DNA of 64,000 nucleotides, taken from NCBI RefSeq assembly GCF_024496245.1, contig NZ_CP101740.1, positions 1,177,501 through 1,241,500 on the forward strand, read 5' to 3'. This stretch comes from Sphingomonas qomolangmaensis (lineage in GTDB: Bacteria; Pseudomonadota; Alphaproteobacteria; Sphingomonadales; Sphingomonadaceae). A model generated the notes under the pieces. The model made no database searches. It saw nothing but the letters and a program-made list of their open reading frames with translations, and was not told the DNA's origin. Positions within the stretch are counted from its first letter, which is position 1; the number at the start of each line of letters is the position of its first letter. Shown here in pieces: positions 55,328 to 64,000 of the stretch. A program made the position numbers and the translations under genes.

Positions 55328-55422
55328 ACCTCGGTAGGTAGGGCGCGGCAGCGCTGCGCCCAATACCGCCCGGGTGCCGCACCCGCCGCCGCGCGATACG
55401 CCCCCGAACGAACGGACATCGA

Positions 55423-55923
55423 ATGACCCAGCATGCCGACCTGCCCTATCGCCCCTGCGCCGGGGTGATGCTGCTCAACCGCCACGGGCTGGTGTTCGTC
55501 GGCCAAAGGCTCGATTCCACCGCCGAGGCTTGGCAGATGCCGCAGGGCGGGATCGACCCCGGCGAGGACGCGCTCGACGCCGCGATCCGCGAGCTCGGCG
55601 AGGAAACCGGGGTGGTGCCCGATCTCGTCGAACTGATCGCGCGCGGCGGCGAGGAGCTGCGCTACGACCTGCCCGACGACCTCATCGGCAAATTGTGGAA
55701 GGGCAAATGGCGCGGCCAGCGCCAGCATTGGTTCCTGTTCCGCTTCCTGGGCGAGGATCACGACATCGACATCCGCACGCACGAGCCCGAATTCCGCACC
55801 TGGCGCTGGGTCGAGCCCGCCGAGCTTCCCGCGCTGATCGTGCCCTTCAAGCGCGAGCTGTACGGCCATATCCTCGAAATGTTCGCCGAACCGCTCGGCT
55901 TGCGCGACGAACCGGCGAACTGA
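55423..55923 (+). CDS. rppH: RNA pyrophosphohydrolase
   Basis: Nudix hydrolase that removes pyrophosphate from mRNA 5' ends and triggers decay. 166 aa. Nudix box GGIDPGEDALDAAIRELGEE followed by TG, preceded by WQMPQGG, with WFLFRFLGEDHDID and FRTWRWVEPAEL typical of alphaproteobacterial RppH (IalA). ATG 55423; divergent from the HDAC-like gene. Confidence 0.94.
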   Translation: MTQHADLPYRPCAGVMLLNRHGLVFVGQRLDSTAEAWQMPQGGIDPGEDALDAAIRELGEETGVVPDLVELIARGGEELRYDLPDDLIGKLWKGKWRGQRQHWFLFRFLGEDHDIDIRTHEPEFRTWRWVEPAELPALIVPFKRELYGHILEMFAEPLGLRDEPAN

Positions 55924-55982
55924 GGGGCCGGCCATGCCGTACGGTCTTTTCGCCGCCGCATTCGTCTGACAAAGCCAGCAGC

Positions 55983-56894
55983 GTGTCCCAAGGCCTTCCC
56001 CTCATCGCGATCGCATTGCTCGTCAGCCCCGACGATCCGGTGCTCAAAGCGCCCGGCGACCAGATCCCCGTCGAGGTGAAGGCGATGCTCGACGCGGCGA
56101 TCGCCTCGGGCAACGAGGGCGAGGTCAACACGCTCGTCAAATATGTCCAGCAGGTGAAGATGCCCTCGTCCGATCGCGTCGCGCGGCTGGCGCAGGCGTG
56201 GAAGAACGATCGCGCCGCCAGCGCGCAAAAGCGGATGCAGGAGGCCGATTTCCTCGCCTTGGTGAAGGGTCGCGTCGAACTCGGCGGCTTCACCACCAGC
56301 GGCAACACCAGCAACTCGGGCGTGACGGGCCGGGTGGAAGTGAAGCGCGAGGGGCTGAACTGGCGGCACAAACTGCTGCTGCAGGCCGATTATCAGGAGA
56401 GCTTCGGCCTCACCAGCCGCGAACGCTACGTCGCGTCGTACGAGCCGAACTACAAGGTCGACGACCGGCTCTACGTCTACGGCGCCACTCAATATGAGAG
56501 CGACCGGTTCCTCGGCTATATCAACCGCTATTCGGCGTCGAGCGGCGCGGGCTACAGCGCGATCCGCCGCACCGGGATGCGGCTCGATCTCGAGCTCGGA
56601 CCCGCCTATCGCTACACCGACTATACCGACGACACGAGCGAGAGCAATGTGGCCGCGCGCGGATCGCTGGCGTTCGAATGGAAGGTGTCGCCGCGGATCG
56701 AGCTGCGCCAGAACGCCTCGGCCTATCTGCAGAGCGCGAACAGCACGATTTCGAGCAACACCGCGCTCAACGCCAAGGTGCTCGGCCCGCTGTCGGCGCA
56801 GCTTTCGTACATCGTCCAATATGAAAGCATGCCGCCGGTGGGCCGCGTCGAAACCGACACCACCAGCCGCGCCTCGCTAGTGTACGAGTTCTGA
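55983..56894 (+). CDS. DUF481 outer-membrane protein (YdiY-like)
   Basis: 303 aa. Weak N-terminal signal (GLPLIAIALLV), a helical periplasmic part (~25-95), then a beta-barrel-like region with many alternating hydrophobic strands (VELGGFTTSGNTSNSGVTGR, LLLQADYQESFGLTSRERYV) ending in a C-terminal phenylalanine (SLVYEF) as in outer-membrane proteins. DUF481 proteins are salt-induced porin-like. GTG 55983 is the only good start, with no clear ribosome site. Confidence 0.83.
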   Translation: MSQGLPLIAIALLVSPDDPVLKAPGDQIPVEVKAMLDAAIASGNEGEVNTLVKYVQQVKMPSSDRVARLAQAWKNDRAASAQKRMQEADFLALVKGRVELGGFTTSGNTSNSGVTGRVEVKREGLNWRHKLLLQADYQESFGLTSRERYVASYEPNYKVDDRLYVYGATQYESDRFLGYINRYSASSGAGYSAIRRTGMRLDLELGPAYRYTDYTDDTSESNVAARGSLAFEWKVSPRIELRQNASAYLQSANSTISSNTALNAKVLGPLSAQLSYIVQYESMPPVGRVETDTTSRASLVYEF

Positions 56895-56949
56895 TCCGCG
56901 GGCACGGCGGGGGTGACGCCACCCTGCCCCCGCGCTACCACCCACTGCG

Positions 56950-58158
56950 ATGAACACCCTTTCCCCCGCCGAACGCGCCGCGGTCGATCACGTCCATACC
57001 GAGCCGATGCGCGAGCAGGTCGAACGCTGGGTCGCGATCAACTCGGGCACGCGCAACCTTGCCGGCGTTGCCGCGATGGGCGCGGTGCTCGCCGATGCCT
57101 TTGCGGCGCTGCCCGGCGACCTCGCGATGGTCGCCGCCGCCCCGGTCGAACAGATCGACCCCGCGGGGGCGCTGGTCTCGCTCGACCACGCGCCGCACCT
57201 TCACCTAACCGTCCGCGCCGATGCGCCGGTGCAGATGCTTTTCACTGGGCACATGGACACCGTCTATCCGGTCGATCACCCGTTCCAGGCGATGCGCGTG
57301 TTGCCCGACGGCGCTTGGAACGGCCCCGGCGCTGCCGACATGAAAGGTGGGCTGGCGGTGATGCTGGCAGCGCTCAAGGCGGTCGAGGCGAGCCCGCTCG
57401 CGCTGCGGATCGGCTATGCGGTAGTGATCGGCTCGGACGAGGAAACCGGCTCTTTCTCCTCCGCCGCGCTGCTGGCAAAGGCGGCACGAGGCAAGGTCGC
57501 GGCGCTGACCTACGAACCTGCGCTGGCCGACGGCACGCTGGCGGGCGCGCGCGGCGGCACGGGCAATTTCTCGCTCATCGTCACCGGTCGCTCGGCGCAT
57601 GCCGGTCGCAACCCCGATGACGGTCGCAACGCCGTCCTCGCCGCCGCCGACCTCGCGCTGCGGCTGGTCCGCGCGCGTCGCGCCGGGCTGTCGGTGAACC
57701 CCGCACGGATCGAGGGCGGCGGGCCGAACAACGTCGTCCCCGACCATGCGATCCTGCGCGTCAACTTCCGCCCAGCCGACGCTGCCGCGATCGCCGACGC
57801 GCAAAAGGCGCTCGACGTCGCGATCGCCGAAGTCGCGCTCGAACACGATGTCCGCATCGCGCTCCATGGCAGCTTCAATCGCCCGCCCAAGCCGATCGAC
57901 CCGGCCGCCGAGGCATTGTTCGGGCTGGTCAAGCAGGCCGGCGCCGATCTCGGCATCCCGATCGCCTGGCGCGCCACCGGCGGGGTGTGCGATGGGAACA
58001 ACATCGCGGCGTGCGGCGTCCCCGTCGTCGATACGATGGGGGTACGCGGCGGCGCGATCCATTCGCCCGACGAGTTCATGCTGCCCGAAAGTCTGGCCGA
58101 ACGCGCCGCGCTCTCGGCGGTCACGATCCTGCGCATCGCCGAGCGAGGCCGGGCATGA
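56950..58158 (+). CDS. M20-family metallohydrolase linked to arginine succinyltransferase genes
   Basis: 402 aa. M20 (ArgE/DapE/CPG2) motifs: MLFTGHMDTVYPVDHP (metal His/Asp), WNGPGAADMKGGLAVML (bridging Asp), IGSDEETGSFSS (catalytic Glu) and SAHAGRNPDDGRN in the dimer domain. The stop overlaps the astA start. AstE (M14 family) normally does the last step of the pathway; this protein could be an analogue acting on N-succinyl- or N-acetyl-amino acids. That role is inferred from the operon. Confidence 0.87.
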   Translation: MNTLSPAERAAVDHVHTEPMREQVERWVAINSGTRNLAGVAAMGAVLADAFAALPGDLAMVAAAPVEQIDPAGALVSLDHAPHLHLTVRADAPVQMLFTGHMDTVYPVDHPFQAMRVLPDGAWNGPGAADMKGGLAVMLAALKAVEASPLALRIGYAVVIGSDEETGSFSSAALLAKAARGKVAALTYEPALADGTLAGARGGTGNFSLIVTGRSAHAGRNPDDGRNAVLAAADLALRLVRARRAGLSVNPARIEGGGPNNVVPDHAILRVNFRPADAAAIADAQKALDVAIAEVALEHDVRIALHGSFNRPPKPIDPAAEALFGLVKQAGADLGIPIAWRATGGVCDGNNIAACGVPVVDTMGVRGGAIHSPDEFMLPESLAERAALSAVTILRIAERGRA

Positions 58159-59165
58159 GCTTCCGCATCCGCGCCGCAAGCGACAGCGACCTCCAGCCGC
58201 TCTATGAAATGGCCAAGCTGACCGGCGGCGGCTTCACCAATCTGCCCCCCGACAAGCCCGCGCTAAAGGCCAAGCTCGACCGCAGCCACGCCGCTTTCGC
58301 GCGCGATGACGACGCATTGCGCGACGACCTGTTCGTGCTGGTGCTCGAAAATGTCGAAACCGGCGACGTGCGCGGCACCTGCCAGATCTTCACCAAGGTC
58401 GGCGAACATTGGCCCTTCTACAGCTATCGGCTGGGCACGATCAGCAAGCACAGCCAGGAGCTCAACCGTACCTTCCGATCGGAAACGCTGAGCCTGGTCA
58501 ACGACCTGGAAGGCGCGAGCGAGGTCGGCGGGCTGTTCCTCCACCCCGGCGAACGCGCCGGCGGCCTCGGCATGCTGCTCGCGCGCAGCCGCTATCTGTT
58601 CATCGCCGCGCACCGCGCGCGCTTCGCCGACCGCACGCTCGCCGAGCTTCGCGGGATCATCGACGAGGCCGGCGGGTCGCCCTTCTGGGACGGGGTGGCG
58701 GGCCGCTTCTTCGGCATGAGCTTCCAGCAGGCCGACGAATTCAACGCGACCCACGGCAACCAGTTCATCGCCGACCTGATGCCCAAGCATCCCATCTATA
58801 TCGCGATGCTGAGCGAAAGCGCGCGCGCGACGATCGGGCTGCCGCATCCGAAGGGGCGCGCGGCGATGCGGATGCTCGAAAATGAAGGCTTCCAGTATGA
58901 AGGCTATGTCGACATTTTCGACGGCGGCCCGACAATGACCGCCAAGACCGACCAGATCCGCAGCGTCCGCGACGCGGTCGCGACGACGGTCGGCGGGATC
59001 GCCGACGATGGCGACCAGGCGCTGATCGCGACCGGGAAGCTGGCGGGCTTCCGCGCCGCCTATGGCCGGGTAGCGCGCGACCGTGATGCCACGCTGATCG
59101 ACGCCGAGGCGGCCCAAGCCCTGGGGATCGGCACCGGCGACCCCATCCGATATGTAGCGCGATAG
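58155..59165 (+). CDS. astA: Arginine N-succinyltransferase
   Basis: First step of the AST pathway of arginine catabolism (Arg + succinyl-CoA). 336 aa. GNAT-like: FRIRAASDSDLQPLYEMA, TGGGFTNLPPD, YRLGTISKHSQELNRTF and VGGLFLHPGERAGGLGMLLA, all diagnostic. ATG overlaps the M20 stop by 4 bp; astB begins 2 bp after its stop. Confidence 0.95.
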   Translation: MSFRIRAASDSDLQPLYEMAKLTGGGFTNLPPDKPALKAKLDRSHAAFARDDDALRDDLFVLVLENVETGDVRGTCQIFTKVGEHWPFYSYRLGTISKHSQELNRTFRSETLSLVNDLEGASEVGGLFLHPGERAGGLGMLLARSRYLFIAAHRARFADRTLAELRGIIDEAGGSPFWDGVAGRFFGMSFQQADEFNATHGNQFIADLMPKHPIYIAMLSESARATIGLPHPKGRAAMRMLENEGFQYEGYVDIFDGGPTMTAKTDQIRSVRDAVATTVGGIADDGDQALIATGKLAGFRAAYGRVARDRDATLIDAEAAQALGIGTGDPIRYVAR

Positions 59166-59167
59166 GA

Positions 59168-60430
59168 ATGCCGATGCTGCGCGAGATCAATTTCGACGGG
59201 ATCATCGGCCCGAGCCACAATTATGCCGGCCTAAGCCACGGCAACCTCGCGGCCACGCGCAATGCGGGCGGCACCTCGGCCCCGAAAGCGGCGGCGCTGC
59301 AGGGGCTGGCCAAGATGCGCGCGAACCTCGCGCTGGGACTGGTGCAGGGCATCCTGCTGCCGCACCGCCGGCCCGACCATGGCTGGCTGGCGACGCTCGC
59401 GACCGACTATGCTTCGGCCCCCGCGCACCTGCAGGCGCAGGCGCTGTCGGCCTCGGCGATGTGGGCGGCGAATGCGGCCACGGTCTCGCCCGCGCCCGAC
59501 ACCGCCGATGGCCGCTGCTACCTGACCGTCGCCAATCTGGTGACGATGCCGCATCGCAGCCACGAATGGCCGCAGACGCTGGCGCAGCTGCGGCTCGCCT
59601 TCGCGGACCCGGCGTTCGTGGTGCACGGCCCGATCCCGGCGCCGTTCGGCGACGAGGGCGCCGCCAACCATATGCGGCTTGCCCCCGCGCACGACACCCC
59701 CGGCGTCGAAGTCTTCGTCTATGGCGAGCGCGGCGGCCCCTTCCCCGCGCGCCAGCATCGCCAGGCGAGCACCAGCATCGCCGGCCACCACCGGCTGTCG
59801 CCACGCGCGACGATCTTCGCGCAGCAATCCGAAGCCGCGATCGCAGCGGGCGCGTTCCACAACGATGTCGTCGCGGTCGCCAACGAATCCGTCCTCTTCG
59901 CGCATGAGCAGGCGTTCGAGCATCGCGAGCAATTCCATGCCGAGCTTCGCGCCGCGCTGCCCGCGGTCGAGATCGTCGAGGTACCCGCGGCACGTGTAAG
60001 CCTGGCCGACGCCATCGCCTCCTATCTGTTCAACGCGCAGCTGGTGACGCTGCCCGGCGGCGGCGGCATGGCGCTGATCCTGCCGACCGAGGCGCGCGAC
60101 ACCCCCGCGGTGTGGGGCTGGCTGCAGGAACTGGTTGCGGGCAACGGGCCGATCCGGCGGCTCGAAGTGGTCGATGTCCGCGAATCGATGGCCAATGGCG
60201 GCGGGCCTGCCTGCCTGAGACTGCGGGTGGTTGCCGATCCGGCCACGATCGACCCACGATTCCTGGTCGACGAGGCAAAGCTCGCCGCGATCGAAGCCGT
60301 GGTACGCGACCATTGGCCCGAACACATCGCCCCCGATGCGATCGGCGACCCGGCATTGATCGCGACGATCGAGCGCGGCCACCGCGCGCTGCTCGAAGCG
60401 CTCGACCTTGTCGGGTTAATTGACAACTAA
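59168..60430 (+). CDS. astB: N-succinylarginine dihydrolase
   Basis: Second AST step, releasing 2 NH3 and CO2 to give N-succinylornithine. 420 aa, amidinotransferase fold. INFDGIIGPSHNYAGLSHGN at the N-terminus, GEVF-like YGERGG, HNDVVAVANESVLFAHEQAF and LNAQLVTLP-type FNAQLVTLPGGGGMALILP. Tightly coupled to astA. astC/D/E are not in the window, so the pathway is completed elsewhere or differently. Confidence 0.95.
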   Translation: MPMLREINFDGIIGPSHNYAGLSHGNLAATRNAGGTSAPKAAALQGLAKMRANLALGLVQGILLPHRRPDHGWLATLATDYASAPAHLQAQALSASAMWAANAATVSPAPDTADGRCYLTVANLVTMPHRSHEWPQTLAQLRLAFADPAFVVHGPIPAPFGDEGAANHMRLAPAHDTPGVEVFVYGERGGPFPARQHRQASTSIAGHHRLSPRATIFAQQSEAAIAAGAFHNDVVAVANESVLFAHEQAFEHREQFHAELRAALPAVEIVEVPAARVSLADAIASYLFNAQLVTLPGGGGMALILPTEARDTPAVWGWLQELVAGNGPIRRLEVVDVRESMANGGGPACLRLRVVADPATIDPRFLVDEAKLAAIEAVVRDHWPEHIAPDAIGDPALIATIERGHRALLEALDLVGLIDN

Positions 60431-60494
60431 CCAATTTACGCGGTCGCGATCCGCGCGTTTCGGGGATCGGCACGGTTCGTGCTAGGGCCTGGGC

Positions 60495-60713
60495 ATGTTC
60501 CAGCGCATCGCCCGGTTGTTCGTCATCAAGACCAAGTTCGAGGCGTTTTTGGTGATCTATGGCCTCGGCGTCGGCTCGGTCGCGCGCGGGGTCGAATATC
60601 TTCACCAATATCCCGGCGTAGGCGGATGGCTGTTGTTTGGCGTGTGCCCGCTGGCGGTGTTCATCGCCGGCGGCGCTATCCTCGATTCGGTGGAACGCCG
60701 AAGCGAGGAATAA
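60495..60713 (+). CDS. Small two-span membrane protein, unknown
   Basis: 72 aa. MFQRIARLFVIKTKFEAFLV, then two hydrophobic stretches (about 18-32 and 45-63) and a charged end (DSVERRSEE). ATG 60495. Similar short proteins are common in sphingomonads; no function known. The segment after it is a palindromic repeat. Confidence 0.6.
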   Translation: MFQRIARLFVIKTKFEAFLVIYGLGVGSVARGVEYLHQYPGVGGWLLFGVCPLAVFIAGGAILDSVERRSEE

Positions 60714-60747
60714 CGCCGGCCAGGCCGCAAGCCGGGTTTCACGAATC

Positions 60748-60823
60748 CCGTTCGTTTCGAGCGAAGTCGAGAAACCTCAGGTCCCGTTGTCGGCGGTTTC
60801 TCGACTACGCTCGAAACGAACGG
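60748..60823. repeat. Palindromic repeat with 29-bp arms (CCGTTCGTTTCGAGC family)
   Basis: 60748-60776 and 60795-60823 are inverted copies with one mismatch and an 18-bp loop, 14 bp downstream of the fghA stop. A degenerate half occurs near 23228. Confidence 0.9.
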
Positions 60824-60836
60824 TTCAGGCGGCCAA

Positions 60837-61679
60837 TCAGCGCTTCAGCCGCTCGGCGTGCCACGCGATGTGGTCGGCCATGAAGGTCTCGATGAAGTAA
60901 TAGCTATGGTCGTACCCAGGCTGCATCCGCAGCGTCAGGTCGATCCCCGCCGCGGCGCAGGCCTCGCGCAGCAGTTCGGGCTTGAGCTGTTCGACCAGAA
61001 ACTGGTCGGCATCGCCTTGATCGACCAGCAATGCATCGACCCGCGCGCCATCGGCGATCAGCGCGCACGCGTCATATGCACGCCACGCCGCCTTGTCGGG
61101 GCCGAGATACCCTCCCAGCGCCTTCTCGCCCCAGCCGCAGGCCAGCGGCGAGGCGATCGGCGCGAATGCCGAGATGCTGGCGAACCGCGCGGGGTTGCGA
61201 AGCCCGATCGTCAGCGCGCCATGCCCGCCCATCGAATGCCCGGTGATCGCCTGCCGCGCCATATCGGCCATCGGAAACTGCGCCGCGATCAACGCGGCCA
61301 GCTCGTCCTCGACATAGCTGCGCATCCGGAAATTGGCCGCCCAGGGCGCCTGCGTCGCATCGACATAGAAGCCCGCGCCCTTGCCGAAATCATAGCCCTC
61401 GTCGTCGGGAACGTCGTCACCGCGCGGCGAGGTATCGGGCGCGACGAAGATCACGCCATGCTCGGCGCAGGCGGCGCGAAACCCGCCCTTGTCAGTGACA
61501 TTCGCATGGGTGCAGGTCAGCCCCGACAGGTACCAGACCACCGGCAGCTTCGCGCCCTCGGCATGCGGGGGCACATAGACCGAGAAGGTCATGTCGGTGC
61601 CCGTCGCCGAAGAAGCGTGGCGGTACACGCCCTGCGTGCCGCCGAACGCCGTGTTGGTCGAAATCGTCTCGATGCTCAC
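60837..61679 (-). CDS. fghA: S-formylglutathione hydrolase
   Basis: Second step of formaldehyde detoxification: S-formylglutathione to formate. 280 aa esterase D family. Oxyanion VWYLSGLTCTHANVTDKGG, nucleophile AITGHSMGGHGALTIG, QGDADQFL (Asp) and GYDHSYYFIETF (His). ATG 61679 overlaps the VOC gene stop by 4 bp. Operon with the dehydrogenase upstream. Confidence 0.95.
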   Translation of the reverse strand: MSIETISTNTAFGGTQGVYRHASSATGTDMTFSVYVPPHAEGAKLPVVWYLSGLTCTHANVTDKGGFRAACAEHGVIFVAPDTSPRGDDVPDDEGYDFGKGAGFYVDATQAPWAANFRMRSYVEDELAALIAAQFPMADMARQAITGHSMGGHGALTIGLRNPARFASISAFAPIASPLACGWGEKALGGYLGPDKAAWRAYDACALIADGARVDALLVDQGDADQFLVEQLKPELLREACAAAGIDLTLRMQPGYDHSYYFIETFMADHIAWHAERLKR

Positions 61680-62059
61680 GCCGCCGGACGATACAAAGCG
61701 CAGACCTTGTTGCCCGCCGGATCGCGCAGATAGGCGAGGTACAGCTTGCCGAACGCGTTCGACCGGAAGCCCGGCGCATCCTCGATCGGGGTACCGCCCG
61801 CCGCCACCCCCGCCGCGTGCCAGGCATCGACCGCTTCGGTCGACGGCGCGGCGAAGCCGACCGTCCCGCCATTGGCATGGCAGGCGGGCTCGCCGTCGAT
61901 CGGCTTGCCCAGCAGGAACAGCCCGGTCGGCTGCATGTAGATCACGCGCCCCTTGTCGTCGCTGCGCCCGGGCTTGACCCCGAGCGCGCCGAGCGCGGCA
62001 TCGTAGAACGCCTTCGACGCGTCGATATCGTCGGTGCCGAGCATCACATGGCTGAACAT
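61676..62059 (-). CDS. VOC/glyoxalase-like protein in the formaldehyde operon
   Basis: 127 aa, one vicinal-oxygen-chelate domain: MFSHVMLGTDDIDASKAFYD at the start and KLYLAYLRDPAGNKVCALYR at the end. Possible glutathione-adduct lyase or bleomycin-resistance-like binding protein. ATG 62059; 25 bp after the dehydrogenase stop and coupled to fghA. The conserved position suggests a helper in glutathione-dependent formaldehyde handling, unproven. Confidence 0.85.
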   Translation of the reverse strand: MFSHVMLGTDDIDASKAFYDAALGALGVKPGRSDDKGRVIYMQPTGLFLLGKPIDGEPACHANGGTVGFAAPSTEAVDAWHAAGVAAGGTPIEDAPGFRSNAFGKLYLAYLRDPAGNKVCALYRPAA

Positions 62060-62084
62060 CGTCTTTCCCTCCTGAAGTTGACCG

Positions 62085-63194
<1,110 letters not shown>

Positions 63195-63313
63195 TGGCTT
63201 TTGCTCCTGGGCGGTGTTGGCGTCGCGGTCCAAGTCGCCACCCAGCCGCCCCGCGTCAACCCCGCGTGCCGCCGGTATTTGACCGGCGGCGCGGCTGCGG
63301 TAGGATCGCGACC

Positions 63314-64000
63314 ATGGCATCGAACGCAACCACCGCTCCCGCTCCCGACCTCCAGGCAGAGCGCAAGTCGCTCCGCATCCACGGCGTGATCGCGCGCGAT
63401 CTGGGAATGTCGATCGTCACCGGGCACTATGCGCCGGGGGAAGTGCTCAATGGCGAGGTCGCCGCATCGGGCGACCTTCAGGTATCGCGCACCGCCTATC
63501 GCGAAGCCCTGCGCATTCTCGCCGCCAAGGGGCTGGTCGAATCGCGGCCCAAGACCGGCACGCGCGTATCGGCGCGCGCGAAATGGCATTTGCTCGACCC
63601 CGACGTGCTCTCATGGATTTTCGCGGTCGAGCCCGACGATTCGCTGCTCGAAAGCCTGTTCGAGCTTCGGCTCATCGTCGAGCCGCAGGCGGCGGGGCTG
63701 GCAGCTGCGCGCCGCACTGACGCGCATCTGGCGCAGATGCTGGCGGCGCTCGAGGGGATGACCGAACATACACTGGCGTCGGAGGCGGGGCAGCTGGCCG
63801 ACCAGCATTTCCACGCGGCGTTGCTCGATGCCTCGGGCAATCCGTTCCTGGCGTCGCTGGCTAGTGGCGTCGGCGCGGCGGTTACCTGGACCACGGTGTT
63901 CAAGCAGCGCAACGAGCCGCTCCGCCGCGATCCGCTGCCCGAACATTGGCGGGTGTATGATGCTGTCTTGGCCGGTGATGCAGACGAAGCGCGGCGGGTG
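63314..64000 (+). CDS. GntR-family (FadR/FCD) transcriptional regulator, cut by window end
   Basis: At least 229 residues to the window edge. N-terminal winged helix ([40 protein letters not shown]) and the start of an FCD ligand domain ([39 protein letters not shown]). The [11 protein letters not shown] pattern is typical of sugar-acid regulators. ATG 63314. Divergent from adhC by 119 bp; it may control genes to the right instead. Confidence 0.88.
   Translation, partial: MASNATTAPAPDLQAERKSLRIHGVIARDLGMSIVTGHYAPGEVLNGEVAASGDLQVSRTAYREALRILAAKGLVESRPKTGTRVSARAKWHLLDPDVLSWIFAVEPDDSLLESLFELRLIVEPQAAGLAAARRTDAHLAQMLAALEGMTEHTLASEAGQLADQHFHAALLDASGNPFLASLASGVGAAVTWTTVFKQRNEPLRRDPLPEHWRVYDAVLAGDADEARRV

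Overview
The window is a stretch of high-GC chromosome from an alphaproteobacterium, most likely Sphingomonadales (Sphingomonas-like). This is inferred from protein content and gene order: a pyrF-trpF-trpB-trpA-accD-folC block, small proteins of sphingomonad type, frequent GTG/TTG starts, ATGA start/stop overlaps, and several families of G+C-rich palindromic intergenic repeats. There is no rRNA, CRISPR array, prophage or recognisable transposase. Both window ends cut genes: fructose-bisphosphatase on the left, a GntR-family regulator on the right.

Layout. 1-2304: fbp (partial) and a secreted serine hydrolase. 2322-5458: an arsenic operon read leftward, arsR - fused arsenate reductase - acr3 - arsH, divergent from an FMN reductase and an SLC13-type transporter (5572-8189). 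8399-9705: two tRNAs and a polysaccharide deacetylase whose stop codon lies inside a tRNA gene. 9723-12161: an unusual histidine kinase and an Lrp-family regulator. 12237-18363: a TPR protein, an SDR, a lower-GC patch with two orphan small proteins, an EF-hand protein, and an OmpR/EnvZ-type two-component pair. 18415-21397: an endonuclease/exonuclease/phosphatase-fold protein overlapping a patatin-like phospholipase. 21463-28121: lapA-like, pyrF, trpF, trpB, a DUF559 gene, trpA, accD and folC. 28190-36000: a small conserved protein, AmpG-type permease, lone receiver, rRNA pseudouridine synthase, rsmD, phosphate transporter, ThuA-like and GFA-like proteins. 36067-41577: UvrD-type helicase, a ~160-bp tandem repeat, large-subunit catalase and small proteins. 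41679-48793: hydrolase, MFS, cysteine synthase, cell-wall hydrolase, and an acyl-CoA dehydrogenase with its MerR regulator. 48825-56894: lipoprotein, hisI, purF, SDR, photolyase, HDAC-like protein, rppH and a DUF481 outer-membrane protein. 56950-60430: arginine succinyltransferase-pathway genes (M20 hydrolase, astA, astB). 60495-64000: small membrane protein, glutathione-dependent formaldehyde detoxification operon (adh - VOC - fghA), GntR regulator.

The most unusual structure is at 24553-24970. A small DUF559 (Vsr/PD-(D/E)XK-like) gene sits between trpB and trpA, bracketed by two exact 40-bp repeats in inverted orientation. Each repeat is a hairpin plus a purine-rich tail. The left copy supplies the apparent ribosome-binding site of the DUF559 gene; the right copy encodes the last ~15 residues of that protein and supplies the ribosome-binding site of trpA. 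Gene-less elements with the same hairpin-plus-tail design occur at 26644 and as an inverted pair at 54326-54425. This suggests a REP-like element family with a nuclease-like gene as a candidate mobiliser.

Other points worth attention: a two-domain arsenate reductase joining thioredoxin-type and glutaredoxin-type ArsC, a perfect hairpin directly upstream of katE, a MerR-type promoter with nested palindromes, and a histidine kinase with a degenerate ATP-binding N-box. All functional calls rest on motif recognition by eye; no database search was possible.
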